DNA of 28,850 nt, from contig NZ_JAHAHT010000012.1 in the NCBI RefSeq assembly GCF_018373095.1, forward strand, positions 1 to 28,850. The letters are read 5' to 3'. Of the stretch, positions 6,476 through 14,700 are shown one piece after another. The position numbers were made by a program, and so were the translations under genes. Numbering within the stretch: the first letter of the stretch is position 1; every line of letters starts with the position of its first letter. Under the pieces are notes generated by a model. That model saw only the letters and a list, made by a program, of their open reading frames with translations. It was not told the DNA's origin and ran no database searches. Source of the DNA: Haemophilus parahaemolyticus (lineage in GTDB: Bacteria > Pseudomonadota > Gammaproteobacteria > Enterobacterales > Pasteurellaceae).

Positions 6476-8545
6476 TTAATGTGCCACCGCCCTAATCGTT
6501 GATTCATCCAACTCGGCATCAAATGCTTCACGTAATAATTTCAGTTTTGCATCATTAAGCAAGGCATTTCTTGCTTCTTGGGTTAAACCTTCAAAAATAG
6601 CCCGGCGAATTTCAAGCGGAGTTTTGCGTTCGGGATTATCAGCAATTGTGAGTTGGTAAGCAAAACCTTTTTCTGATAACGCATACGCTAAACTTTGGCG
6701 TGCTTCTGGACTATCTAAATGTGCCATATTCGGTTTTAGCACTAAATGAAGCTCATGATCTTGCTTTTCTGCCAAGTAGCTATTTAATGCAATCTGGCGA
6801 GTCAATCCACCTAATTTAAGCTCATTAACCAATGCTGCCCATTCATCTTGTTGGCAGGCTAACTCAATGGTTTTCGCTACTAATTCGGGGGTACGTTCTT
6901 GTAAAATAGCTTGCTTAATATCGGAGGGTTTTGCTGTTTCTTCTTGATTTTCTAATTCGGGATTGAGCCAAGTCCAGCGATACTCTTCGTCATTGGTAAC
7001 GACCGTTTGCTTCGCTTGTTTTTCGTGCTCAAGTTCGGCTTTTTCGGTTTCCGCCAAATACATAAACCGCTCTTGCAAATTCATTTTTTTGTCAGGAGCA
7101 CAGTTTTGCATTGAAGGCATTACGGCGTTATTCGGCTTTTTTTTTTCGGTTTGTGCTAGCTGATCTTGTGTCTGTTGTAGCTGTTTTCTCGCTTGCATTG
7201 CCGCTAATGCAGGTGACATCGTAGGCACAGAGACTGGAGGCGTTTGAACTTGAGGGGCTACAGCTGGAGTGTAAGCGGTTGGATTTTCTTGCGGTTTTGC
7301 AAATTGTGGTGAATTTTCTACCGCTTGTGCTGTTGACTGAGCTGCTTTTTCACTTGGCACTAAGCGTGCTTTAAGCTGAGCGATATTTTGCTCAGGTGAT
7401 ACTGAAGGTCGGCTTGCAGGGGGAATGTTTACCGTTTGGGTTTGCACCTGCACATGGTTAATCTCTTCCACACGTTTTGGGTGGAAGGCTAATGCACGTA
7501 AGAAAGTCATTTCCACACCTGCACGAGGTTCTGGTGAGAATAGTAACTCTTTTTTGCCCATCAACATCATTTGATAGAAAAACTGCACATCTTCAGGGGC
7601 AATCTGTTTTGCTAGCAAATGCAATGGCGTTTCGTTAGTTTCAGGCGATTTAACCAATTGCAATAGAGCGATTTTATGCAAGGTCTCTGCTACATCACTT
7701 AATAATTGCGACCAATCGACACCTTTTTCAGCTACTTGTTGAATGATAGAAAGTATTTTTTCACCGTTAGCTTGTGAAAGTGCCATCACCAATTCAAGCG
7801 GTTGATGATCGTCAATCAAACCGAGCATTTGGCTGACTGCTTCAAGCGTAATATTGGCATTGCTGACTGCAATCGCTTGGTCTGTCAAACTTAAAGAATC
7901 ACGAATACTGCCTTGAGCAGCTTTGGCTAATTTCTCAATAGCAGGCAGTTCGTAAGGGATGTTTTCTTGTTTTAAAATAAACTCAAGATGATCAGCGATT
8001 TGATGTTGATCTAACGCACGCAAATGGAATTGCATACAACGCGATAAGATCGTAATCGGCAATTTTTGCGGATCTGTCGTCGCTAACAAGAATTTGACAT
8101 ATTCAGGCGGTTCTTCCAACGTTTTCAATAATGCGTTGAAACTATGACGAGAAAGCATATGCACTTCGTCAATCAAATAAACCTTAAACCGCCCAACGGT
8201 TGGCTTGTATTGCACGTTATCAAGTAGCTCGCGAGTGTCTTCCACTTTGGTACGAGAGGCTGCATCGATCTCAATTAAGTCAATAAAACGCCCTTCTTCA
8301 ATCGCTTTACAGTTCGCACATTCGCCACAAGGTGTTGCACTAATGCCCGTTTCACAGTTTAATCCTTTCGCAAAAAGACGCGCAATTGAGGTTTTACCCA
8401 CCCCGCGCGTGCCAGAGAAAAGATAAGCGTGGTGCAGGCGATTTTCACGTAATCCGTTTTCTAATGCGGATAAAACGTGTTGTTGCCCCACCACTTCGGA
8501 AAAACGTTGCGGACGCCATTTGCGTGCTAAAACTTGATAACTCAT
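6476..8545 (-). CDS. dnaX: DNA polymerase III subunits tau and gamma
   Basis: AAA+ clamp-loader ATPase; the full-length tau also couples polymerase and helicase. At 689 aa it is close to the H. influenzae protein. Motifs: Walker A GTRGVGKT at 45-52, the four zinc-binding Cys at 64, 73, 76 and 79, Walker B with LIDEVH at 124-129, and the SRC arginine-finger motif at 168-170. A Pro/Gln/Ala-rich linker (about 365-470) precedes the tau-specific C-terminal domain. The linker ends at Lys468-Lys470, encoded by a run of ten A (7137-7146). A -1 shift there reaches TAA after three codons and a +1 shift reaches TAA after five, so a short gamma form of about 470 aa is likely. It follows apt by 17 bp on the same strand, the gene order seen in other gammaproteobacteria. 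Confidence 0.97.
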   Translation of the reverse strand: MSYQVLARKWRPQRFSEVVGQQHVLSALENGLRENRLHHAYLFSGTRGVGKTSIARLFAKGLNCETGISATPCGECANCKAIEEGRFIDLIEIDAASRTKVEDTRELLDNVQYKPTVGRFKVYLIDEVHMLSRHSFNALLKTLEEPPEYVKFLLATTDPQKLPITILSRCMQFHLRALDQHQIADHLEFILKQENIPYELPAIEKLAKAAQGSIRDSLSLTDQAIAVSNANITLEAVSQMLGLIDDHQPLELVMALSQANGEKILSIIQQVAEKGVDWSQLLSDVAETLHKIALLQLVKSPETNETPLHLLAKQIAPEDVQFFYQMMLMGKKELLFSPEPRAGVEMTFLRALAFHPKRVEEINHVQVQTQTVNIPPASRPSVSPEQNIAQLKARLVPSEKAAQSTAQAVENSPQFAKPQENPTAYTPAVAPQVQTPPVSVPTMSPALAAMQARKQLQQTQDQLAQTEKKKPNNAVMPSMQNCAPDKKMNLQERFMYLAETEKAELEHEKQAKQTVVTNDEEYRWTWLNPELENQEETAKPSDIKQAILQERTPELVAKTIELACQQDEWAALVNELKLGGLTRQIALNSYLAEKQDHELHLVLKPNMAHLDSPEARQSLAYALSEKGFAYQLTIADNPERKTPLEIRRAIFEGLTQEARNALLNDAKLKLLREAFDAELDESTIRAVAH
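7137..7146 (-). promoter_or_regulatory. Probable programmed frameshift/slippage site in dnaX (A10)
   Basis: The minus strand reads GAA AAA AAA AAG CC in the tau frame. The run includes the E. coli slippery heptamer A AAA AAG, lies at about the position where E. coli switches to gamma, and both other frames stop within a few codons. I see no strong downstream stem or upstream Shine-Dalgarno-like stimulator, which favours polymerase slippage over ribosomal shifting. Confidence 0.6.
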
Positions 8546-8562
8546 TGATAATAATGACTCGA

Positions 8563-9102
8563 TTAGTGTCCTTCAAAATTCACTAAAGTGAATGATTTAA
8601 TGCCTTCTTGCTCAAGGCGTTCACGACCACCTAATTCTGGCAAGCAGATCACAAAAGCGGCGTGTTCGACTTTACCGCCTAATTTGCGGATAAGTTTTGC
8701 GGTTGCATCAATTGTACCGCCTGTTGCTAATAAATCGTCAATCACCAAAACATTGTCGTTCGCATTCACAGAATCAGTGTGGATTTCAAGTGTATCTTCG
8801 CCATATTCTAATTGGTAAGATTGCGAAATCACTTCACGTGGTAATTTTTTAGGCTTTCGAACTAACACAAAAGGCACGCCTAAAGCTAAAGCCACAGGAG
8901 CACCAAAGATAAAACCACGTGATTCTGTACCAACAATTTTGGTAATCCCTTTATCTTTAAATTCTTCTACAATCGCATCGATACTTGCTTTGAAGGCTTC
9001 TGGCACTTCAAGTAACGAAGTAATATCGCGGAAAATAATGCCTGCTTTTGGATAATCAGGAATAGATTTGATAGAAGATTTGATTAAATCTAATTGGCTC
9101 AT
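8563..9102 (-). CDS. apt: Adenine phosphoribosyltransferase
   Basis: Purine salvage enzyme converting adenine and PRPP to AMP, cytoplasmic. The frame opens at 9126, but the start is placed at 9102 (MSQLDLIKSS), which gives 179 aa, close to the E. coli (183) and Haemophilus proteins, and has AAAGG spaced about 8 bp upstream. The type I PRTase PRPP loop VLVIDDLLATGGT is at 118-130, with GTESRGFIFG at 58-67 contributing to the active site. It is probably cotranscribed with dnaX, 17 bp downstream. Confidence 0.96.
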   Translation of the reverse strand: MSQLDLIKSSIKSIPDYPKAGIIFRDITSLLEVPEAFKASIDAIVEEFKDKGITKIVGTESRGFIFGAPVALALGVPFVLVRKPKKLPREVISQSYQLEYGEDTLEIHTDSVNANDNVLVIDDLLATGGTIDATAKLIRKLGGKVEHAAFVICLPELGGRERLEQEGIKSFTLVNFEGH

Positions 9103-9138
9103 TTTTTGACCTTTTATAAATAACAAAACAACTTAAAG

Positions 9139-9167
9139 AATTTAGACAAAAATGGATGAAATTACAA
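9139..9167 (-). promoter_or_regulatory. Candidate apt-dnaX promoter
   Basis: Minus-strand TTGTAA (9162-9167) and TAAATT (9139-9144) are separated by 17 bp, each matching 4 of 6 consensus positions, 37 bp upstream of the apt start. Plausible but unproven. Confidence 0.35.
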
Positions 9168-9196
9168 GGAAAATTGCAATAAAGAAGCAAAAAATA

Positions 9197-9205
9197 ACCG
9201 CTTGT
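9197..9205 (-). repeat. DNA uptake signal (Apl type)
   Basis: Perfect ACCGCTTGT, the reverse complement of ACAAGCGGT, in the spacer between apt and the acyl-CoA ligase remnant. Confidence 0.8.
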
Positions 9206-9263
9206 AAAGATTATTCATTACAAACAGCTATTTTTTCAGAAAAATGTATTAACTATAATCAAT

Positions 9264-9720
9264 TCAATCTGCTTTCGATAACATAGCATAATCAAACATG
9301 ACTCCTTTGGGGTCACCTGTAGTACCAGAGGTTAAATCAGCGTAAAGAGATCATCCAAACGTTTGGATGCAAGACGAGTTTCAAGTACAGTCATATTTTT
9401 TTCAACTTGAATGAAGTTTTCCCAATGGCAAGCAAGTGGATGATTATGAAGATTGATACTTGATTTCATTACCACAATTTTGATTAATTGTGTACAGTTG
9501 TTCGCTATTTGAATAGCACAATCCATTTGAGCTTGTTCACCTACAAAGAGAATTTTAATATCAGCATTATTGATAAGATATTCAACTTGGAAAGGTATAT
9601 TAGTAGCGTAAATCGGCACAGTCACCACACGTACTTGCATTGCTCCGAAATCGGCAATGCTCCAGCGTGGTATATTGTGGACAAAAGTACCAATTTTATC
9701 TTGAATTTCAATGTGTTGAG
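9264..9720 (-). pseudogene. Remnant of a long-chain fatty acid-CoA ligase (AMP-binding family)
   Basis: On the minus strand, from about 9720, the translation resembles the middle of the Haemophilus AMP-dependent acyl-CoA synthetases: IEIQDKIGTFVHNIPRW, IADFGAMQ, PIYATN, YLINNADIKILFVGEQAQ and LDDLFTLI. The frame stops at 9332 because one base is missing (ATTTAACC where an ATTTATACC-like sequence is expected). In the next frame the AMP-binding signature TSGTTGDPKGVMFDYA continues at about 9330-9280, then ends at TGA (9264-9266). The N-terminal region beyond 9720 and everything after the signature (more than half of a roughly 600-residue protein) are gone. An intact-looking stretch of 102 codons (9332-9640) is part of this remnant, not a gene. 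Activated fatty acids were presumably its substrate; the product cannot be active. Confidence 0.88.
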
Positions 9721-9726
9721 CAATTA

Positions 9727-9773
9727 AAAAAAGAAAACAGGCGTAAGCTGAGATTTTTAGCGTGTTTTCTTTT
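9727..9773. terminator. Hairpin at the upstream edge of the ligase remnant
   Basis: AAAAAGAAAACA on the plus strand pairs with TGTTTTCTTTTT about 23 bp further on, with a T-run at the outer edge on both strands, so it could terminate either way. It sits where the N-terminal part of the ligase should be, suggesting a deletion brought in another gene's terminator. Confidence 0.5.
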
Positions 9774-9826
9774 TACAACAAAAAATAAGCATATTTAATA
9801 AAATTACGTTTTATTTCTGTTGTATT

Positions 9827-9852
9827 GGGAAATTATTTGCGTAATAATTCCC
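9827..9852. repeat. Imperfect inverted repeat upstream of the YwiC-like gene
   Basis: GGGAAATTATT and AATAATTCCC flank a short TGCGT spacer, with one bulged A. It ends 41 bp before the next start codon and has no T-run, so a regulator-binding site or mRNA leader hairpin is as likely as a terminator. Confidence 0.35.
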
Positions 9853-9893
9853 TCATATTTTTAATAGTTGAATACATATCCAGAGATTAGATA

Positions 9894-10607
9894 ATGCTAA
9901 ACGAGAAACCTGTTATTACCAATCAGCACGGTGCTTTAGCAATGGCATTTTTACCTTATTTCTATGCCGTTATTCAAGCAAAAGAATATAACTGGCAACT
10001 CTTTCTATTTGGCATTGCGTGGCTCTTTCTTTATCTTTTTTCTTATCCATTCTTTCAACTTTTTAGCAAGAAACCTAGCACCAAAAATCAACGCTGGGCA
10101 GCCATTTACTTTGTTCTTAGCCTAATTTTTGCGTTGCCTGTGCTAATTATTTCTCCTCAAGTTTTACTCTTTACATTGCCATTATTACCACTTGGTTTAG
10201 TGCAATTCTATTTTGCTAAAAAGCGTGATGAGCGTCATTTACTCAATGATATCGCTGGCATTTTAACCTTTGGTGTTGCAGGAATGGCAACTTATTATTT
10301 AGCTATGCAAGCGGTCGATTTTGCTTTCCTAATTCACCCAACGCTTTTCTTTATTGCAACGACTTTCTATGTAAAGAGCTTAGCCCGCGAACGCAAAAAT
10401 CCACTTTATGTGGAACTCAGCATCGGCATTCATTTGGTTCTTAGTTTGGTTTATCTTCTTTTAGGCGAGGATGCGATTTTTGTGGCTTATTTATTTGCAT
10501 TGGCACGAGCAATTATCGTGCCAACATTAGGTTGGAATGTGAAAAAGGTTGGAATGTTTGAGTTTTTGACAATAGTGATTTTTCTGATTTCGCTTGTTTG
10601 GTACTAA
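9894..10607 (+). CDS. YwiC-like integral membrane protein
   Basis: A 237-residue, very hydrophobic protein with about seven or eight predicted membrane segments (roughly 15-30, 34-55, 69-87, 90-105, 121-136, 144-160, 174-191 and 218-236). The N-terminal NQHGALAM at 10-17 corresponds to the QHGAWAM-type motif of the YwiC-like family, and conserved charged loops (KKRDERHLLND at about 109-119; KSLARERKNP at about 162-171) fit too. The biochemical function of this family is unknown to me; a distant likeness to UbiA-type membrane enzymes is only suggestive. The Shine-Dalgarno (AGAGATTAG) before the ATG at 9894 is weak. It is a single gene, convergent with the MacA-type adaptor 27 bp away. Confidence 0.8.
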   Translation: MLNEKPVITNQHGALAMAFLPYFYAVIQAKEYNWQLFLFGIAWLFLYLFSYPFFQLFSKKPSTKNQRWAAIYFVLSLIFALPVLIISPQVLLFTLPLLPLGLVQFYFAKKRDERHLLNDIAGILTFGVAGMATYYLAMQAVDFAFLIHPTLFFIATTFYVKSLARERKNPLYVELSIGIHLVLSLVYLLLGEDAIFVAYLFALARAIIVPTLGWNVKKVGMFEFLTIVIFLISLVWY

Positions 10608-10634
10608 AGCGTTCTTTATTTGCTCAAGTTAGTT

Positions 10635-11795
10635 TTAAAACATTCTTCTTTTCGGTTCAAAACCAATTTTTTCTTGGTCACTCCGCTGAGTAACTATGAC
10701 AAGCTCTCCTTCTTCAAGACCTGAAATGATTTCCGTGTATTGACCGTCAGATAATCCTATTTTTACTGATTTCTCTTCTACTTGATTATTTTTAAGCACC
10801 ATAACAACAGTTTCTTTATTTCTTTTTTTTAGCGTAGATGTTGGAACAGCCAGTATATTTTCACGTTTTTCAATATTAATTTGTCCTTGTACGGTCATCC
10901 CAATTCGTAAACTATTGGTTGGATTATCAACAAGTGAATTTGCATAATAATAGATTGCTTCTGTATTGCCTGATTGTTCAGAATAGTTATTGTCAGTTAA
11001 GGTTGTTAATGCAGGATCAACCGTATCAATCTGGCTTATATATGGGTGATTCGGCTCAGCAAGTGTAGTAAATTGAATGCGTTGTCCTTCTTTTATCTGA
11101 GAAATATCTCCTTCAGATACTTCCAATTTAATCAGTACTTTTGAAAGATCAGCAACTTGTACTATCGTTGGTGATGTCTGATTTGAATTTACCGTTTGTC
11201 CTACTGATACAGGCACAGAAACTATTATCCCATCCATTGGCGATAAGATTTGAGTATAGTTTAAATTTGTTTTAGCATCATTGACTGAAATTTCCGCTGA
11301 TTTAATCTGTGCCTTTACTTCATCTACACTAGCTTTCGCTGATGCCAACGTATTTTTTGCAGTATCCAACTCGGTTAATGATGTGCTGTTTGTTTTGTAA
11401 AGCTTAACCAAACGATTGTAGTTAGACATAGCTATATCTAAAGCGACTTGTGCTGACTTCAATTTTGCTTGATAAGACGTCAAATTTGCCTCAGCCGTAC
11501 TAAGAGTATTATTCTGGTTACTCGCATCAATTTCTGCAATTAAATCTCCTTTTTTAACCGCTTGTCCTAGTTTAACGTTCAGTGAAATAATTTTACCAGA
11601 CACCTGTGCACCAACCTCAGTACGCTGACTCGCTCGCACTGAGCCTGTAGCAAGTACATTTTTATCTAACGTAATTCGAGCGACTGGCTCAGTAATATAA
11701 TGAATTTGTTGAGTATCTTCATTATTTTTAACATAAAAATAAAAAGTGATTCCTATAATAAATAAGGAGCTAAAAATAAGAGACTTTAGTTTCAT
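10635..11795 (-). CDS. macA: MacA-type periplasmic adaptor of an ABC tripartite efflux/export system
   Basis: Membrane fusion protein (HlyD family) that links an inner-membrane transporter to a TolC-like outer channel. The 386-residue protein has an N-terminal membrane anchor (about 4-22), a split lipoyl/biotinyl domain (VGAQVSGKI at 61-69; YTQILSPMDGII at 180-191), a long alpha-hairpin between them (about 93-178), a beta-barrel region and the membrane-proximal end with the MacA-like LRIGMTVQGQI and ILAVPTSTL segments. Its normal partner, the MacB ABC transporter, usually begins right after macA; here macA ends 27 bp from the convergent YwiC-like gene and no macB is present in the window. It may work with a transporter encoded elsewhere or be a leftover. 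An uptake 9-mer lies in the gene at 11557-11565. The start at 11795 lacks a strong ribosome-binding site. Confidence 0.85.
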   Translation of the reverse strand: MKLKSLIFSSLFIIGITFYFYVKNNEDTQQIHYITEPVARITLDKNVLATGSVRASQRTEVGAQVSGKIISLNVKLGQAVKKGDLIAEIDASNQNNTLSTAEANLTSYQAKLKSAQVALDIAMSNYNRLVKLYKTNSTSLTELDTAKNTLASAKASVDEVKAQIKSAEISVNDAKTNLNYTQILSPMDGIIVSVPVSVGQTVNSNQTSPTIVQVADLSKVLIKLEVSEGDISQIKEGQRIQFTTLAEPNHPYISQIDTVDPALTTLTDNNYSEQSGNTEAIYYYANSLVDNPTNSLRIGMTVQGQINIEKRENILAVPTSTLKKRNKETVVMVLKNNQVEEKSVKIGLSDGQYTEIISGLEEGELVIVTQRSDQEKIGFEPKRRMF

Positions 11796-11815
11796 AAGCG
11801 TCTAAATAGTTGATT

Positions 11816-11824
11816 ACAAGCGGT
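11816..11824 (+). repeat. DNA uptake signal (Apl type)
   Basis: Perfect ACAAGCGGT in the pepA-macA spacer, about 20 bp upstream of the macA start. Confidence 0.8.
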
Positions 11825-11868
11825 TATAATTGACTAATGTTTTTCAAATTGGTTCAAAATATAAAAGT

Positions 11869-11909
11869 ATTTCCCTCCCTATATCTAATATAAATACAAG
11901 GAGGGAAAT
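11869..11909 (-). terminator. Hairpin downstream of pepA
   Basis: ATTTCCCTCC (11869-11878) pairs perfectly with GGAGGGAAAT (11900-11909) around a 21-base AT-rich loop, beginning 7 bp after the pepA stop; on the minus strand it is followed by ACTTTTATATTTT. Probably ends pepA transcription before macA. Confidence 0.55.
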
Positions 11910-11916
11910 TAAGCGA

Positions 11917-13413
11917 TTATCCTTTCACTCGATTAATCAAAAACTGACTCAACAACGGCACAGGGCGACCTGTTGCACCTTTGCTTGCCCCTGATTTCCA
12001 CGCTGTGCCCGCAATATCTAAATGTGCCCAAGCATATTTTTTAGTGAAGTTTGACAAGAATTGCCCTGCGGTAATTGCCCCACCTAAACGCCCGCCAATA
12101 TTGGCAAGGTCAGCAAAGTTAGACTTAAGCTGTTCTTGGTACTCTTCGCCTAGTGGTAAACGCCATGCCTTATCGTCTGCTTCTTCGGCAGCATTAAGCA
12201 GATCGTGAGCAAGATTATTGTGAGTAGACATCAATCCACTGTTGTGAGCACCTAATGCAATCATACACGCCCCTGTTAAGGTAGCGACATCAATGACCAA
12301 TTCAGGCTCAAAACGTTCGACATAAGTAAGCGTATCACATAGAACCAAGCGACCTTCTGCATCGGTATTTAACACTTCGACCGTTAAGCCATTCATTGTG
12401 GTAAGAATATCCCCTGGGCGGTAAGCATTGCCATCTGGCATATTTTCACAGCCTGCCAACACGCCAATGACGTTCAGTGGTAAATCCATTTCGGCTAAGG
12501 CTTTCATGGTGCCGTAAACAGAAGCTGCACCTCCCATATCGTATTTCATTTCGTCCATCGCTTCGGATGGTTTGATGGAAATACCGCCCGAATCGAAAGT
12601 TAAACCTTTGCCGACTAACACAATCGGTTTGGCATCGGGATTTGGATGATTTTTGAATTCAATGACAGACAAATAAGCAGGGTTTTCAGAACCACGAGAA
12701 ACCGCCAAATAGGCATTCATACCTAATTCTTCCATCGCTTTTTCATCTATAATCGTGGTGGTAATGTTGTTGTAATCTTCAGCTAATTGGGTCGCTAATT
12801 TTGCTAAATAGGCTGGGTTACACACATTTGGCGGACAATTCGCCACATTTTTTGCAAAATTTATTCCTAAAGTAACTGCTTGCCCATGAGCTAAAGCTGG
12901 CTCTGCTTCAGCTAACTCTTTGCGGTTGGCAACATTAAAAATCACACGACGTAACTCACGCTTAATTTCAGGTTTAACGCTTTTAAATTCGTTATAGCTG
13001 TAAAGTAGCTCTTGGATAGCTTCAATCGCAAAACGGATGTTCCAATAAGTTGAGCGACCTTTCACATGTAGTTCACTTAAGAACGAAACGGCTTCAGTTG
13101 CTCCAGTTTCGTTTAACACCTGCACTGCTTTTTGTGTGAGTTGTTTGTATTGGCGTTCGGTAAGCTCACGTTCTTTACCACAGCCGACTAATAACACGCG
13201 ATCTGCGGGCACATTCGGTACGTGATGTAATAGAAGCGCTTGCCCCACTTTGCCATCTAAATCACCTTTGCGTAAAATGTTGCTTAAATAGCCTTCGCTC
13301 AAGCGGTCTAATTCTTCGGCAGATTCGCTAAATCGGCGGGTTTCATACACGCCAACGATCACACAGCCCGTGCGTTGTTTTTCAATACTGCCATTTTTTA
13401 CATTAAATTCCAT
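11917..13413 (-). CDS. pepA: Leucyl (cytosol) aminopeptidase PepA
   Basis: M17 dizinc aminopeptidase that removes N-terminal residues from peptides; in E. coli the same protein also binds DNA in Xer recombination and carAB control, which cannot be judged here. Length 498 aa, typical. Metal ligands are all visible: Lys269, Asp274, Asp292, Asp351 and Glu353, with catalytic Lys281 and Arg355; the family signature NTDAEGRL is at 349-356. These differ by one from E. coli numbering. The start at 13413 has GGGAG upstream. The neighbour macA is on the same strand but behind a hairpin; lptF is divergent. Confidence 0.97.
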   Translation of the reverse strand: MEFNVKNGSIEKQRTGCVIVGVYETRRFSESAEELDRLSEGYLSNILRKGDLDGKVGQALLLHHVPNVPADRVLLVGCGKERELTERQYKQLTQKAVQVLNETGATEAVSFLSELHVKGRSTYWNIRFAIEAIQELLYSYNEFKSVKPEIKRELRRVIFNVANRKELAEAEPALAHGQAVTLGINFAKNVANCPPNVCNPAYLAKLATQLAEDYNNITTTIIDEKAMEELGMNAYLAVSRGSENPAYLSVIEFKNHPNPDAKPIVLVGKGLTFDSGGISIKPSEAMDEMKYDMGGAASVYGTMKALAEMDLPLNVIGVLAGCENMPDGNAYRPGDILTTMNGLTVEVLNTDAEGRLVLCDTLTYVERFEPELVIDVATLTGACMIALGAHNSGLMSTHNNLAHDLLNAAEEADDKAWRLPLGEEYQEQLKSNFADLANIGGRLGGAITAGQFLSNFTKKYAWAHLDIAGTAWKSGASKGATGRPVPLLSQFLINRVKG

Positions 13414-13447
13414 AAATGCTCCCGTGATTTTTTTCTAAGAAAGAGGT

Positions 13448-13474
13448 ATCATAGCACCTTTTTCAAGCGGTCAA
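13448..13474 (-). promoter_or_regulatory. Candidate pepA promoter
   Basis: The minus strand carries an extended -10, TGC-TATGAT (hexamer 13448-13453), 35 bp upstream of the pepA start. A TTGACC hexamer (13469-13474) lies 15 bp further up, a short spacer that the extended -10 could tolerate. The -35 overlaps an uptake-signal-like CAAGCGGTC (13464-13472). Confidence 0.4.
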
Positions 13475-13596
13475 TTTTACTCAAAAATTAGCAAAATAAG
13501 TGAAAAAATCAACCACTTGAACCAAGCCAGAAAGTACAGGTCATAAACTACCGATTTGCAAAGAAATTGCAAGCATAATTTATAGAGAACCCGATT

Positions 13597-14700
13597 GTGA
13601 TTTTAAGCCGATATTTAACGAAAGAGATTTTTAAAAGCCAAATAGCGATTCTATTTATCTTGTTACTGATGTTTTTTAGCCAGCAACTGATTAGTGTTCT
13701 TAATTCTGCCGTAAGTGGGAAAGTGCCAACCGATTTGGTGCTCAGTTTATTAGGCTTAGGAATGCCAGCTCTGTCGCAATTTATGTTGCCGCTTTCGCTC
13801 TTTGTGGCATTGTTGCTTACCCTTGGACGTTTATATGCGGAAAGTGAAATCACAGTGATGCGTGCTTGCGGTGTGGGGCAAGGTCTATTGACTCGTGTGG
13901 CATTATTTCTTTCGATTTTTACCACTGCTTTGGCAGCTTACAACGTCTTTTCGCTCACCCCTTGGGCAATTGATATGCAAAGCAAAATTTTGGCAGAAGC
14001 GAAATCTAACCCGCGTTTTTCAGCTCTTTCAGCAGGCCAATTTATGACCGCGGGTGGTTACGTATTATTTATTGAGAATATCAATAATGAAGCGAATACT
14101 TTGAATGATATTTATGTGTTCCAGCCTGATCAACAAAAGAAAAATCGTCCCTCTGTAGTGGTAGCGGATACAGGCGTATTACAAGGTTTGCCGAATGGCG
14201 ATCAGTTACTCACTTTAAAAGAGAGTACCCGCTATGAAGGCACGGCCAAAACAGCCGATTTCCGTATTTCTCATTTTGATAATTACACCGCTTATTTGGG
14301 CTATCAAGATGTTAACTCCACTGACAAATTGATGCAGCGTGCCGATTTTTCCAGCCTAATGGCAGACAAATCACCTGAAGCAAAAGCCGAATTACAATGG
14401 CGTTTTGCCCTTGTTTTTGCGGTGCCACTGATGGCATTATTAGCCGTGCCAATGAGTAGCGTAAACCCGCGTCAAGGGCGATTTGCGAAAATTATTCCTG
14501 CGGTGTTACTCTATTTAATCTACTTTTTATTGCAAAGTTCATTAAAATCCTCCGGGGCTTCGGGCAAGATAGATGCATCTCTTTTTATGCCTGCGGTTTC
14601 AATAGCATTCTTAATACTTGGCATTGTAATGAATAGCTGGGAAACGCGATGGATGTCTGCTATTCGCTATCGCTTCTCTTTCAAAAAAGTGGGGGCATAA
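13597..14700 (+). CDS. lptF: LPS export ABC permease LptF
   Basis: One of the two inner-membrane permease subunits of LptB2FG, which extracts lipopolysaccharide from the inner membrane and feeds it to the LptC-LptA bridge. The start is a GTG at 13597 (weak AGAGAA upstream), giving 367 aa against 366 in E. coli and the expected N-terminus ILSRYLTKEIFKSQ. Three N-terminal membrane segments (about 10-32, 50-75, 96-118), a periplasmic jelly-roll domain (about 125-260) and three C-terminal segments (about 266-348) are evident; LSLLGLGMPALSQFMLPLSL and VNPRQGRFAKIIPA are conserved family stretches. Its stop overlaps the lptG start by one base, so the two are translationally coupled. Confidence 0.95.
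   Translation: MILSRYLTKEIFKSQIAILFILLLMFFSQQLISVLNSAVSGKVPTDLVLSLLGLGMPALSQFMLPLSLFVALLLTLGRLYAESEITVMRACGVGQGLLTRVALFLSIFTTALAAYNVFSLTPWAIDMQSKILAEAKSNPRFSALSAGQFMTAGGYVLFIENINNEANTLNDIYVFQPDQQKKNRPSVVVADTGVLQGLPNGDQLLTLKESTRYEGTAKTADFRISHFDNYTAYLGYQDVNSTDKLMQRADFSSLMADKSPEAKAELQWRFALVFAVPLMALLAVPMSSVNPRQGRFAKIIPAVLLYLIYFLLQSSLKSSGASGKIDASLFMPAVSIAFLILGIVMNSWETRWMSAIRYRFSFKKVGA

Noticed and set aside
9332..9640. A small 102-aa protein gene.
   Set aside because: Its sequence is an internal slice of an acyl-CoA ligase with coding similarity continuing on both sides out of this frame, so it is part of a pseudogene.
13548..13925. A 125-codon minus-strand frame over the lptF start.
   Set aside because: It overlaps the conserved N-terminal membrane region of LptF on the other strand and resembles no protein I know.
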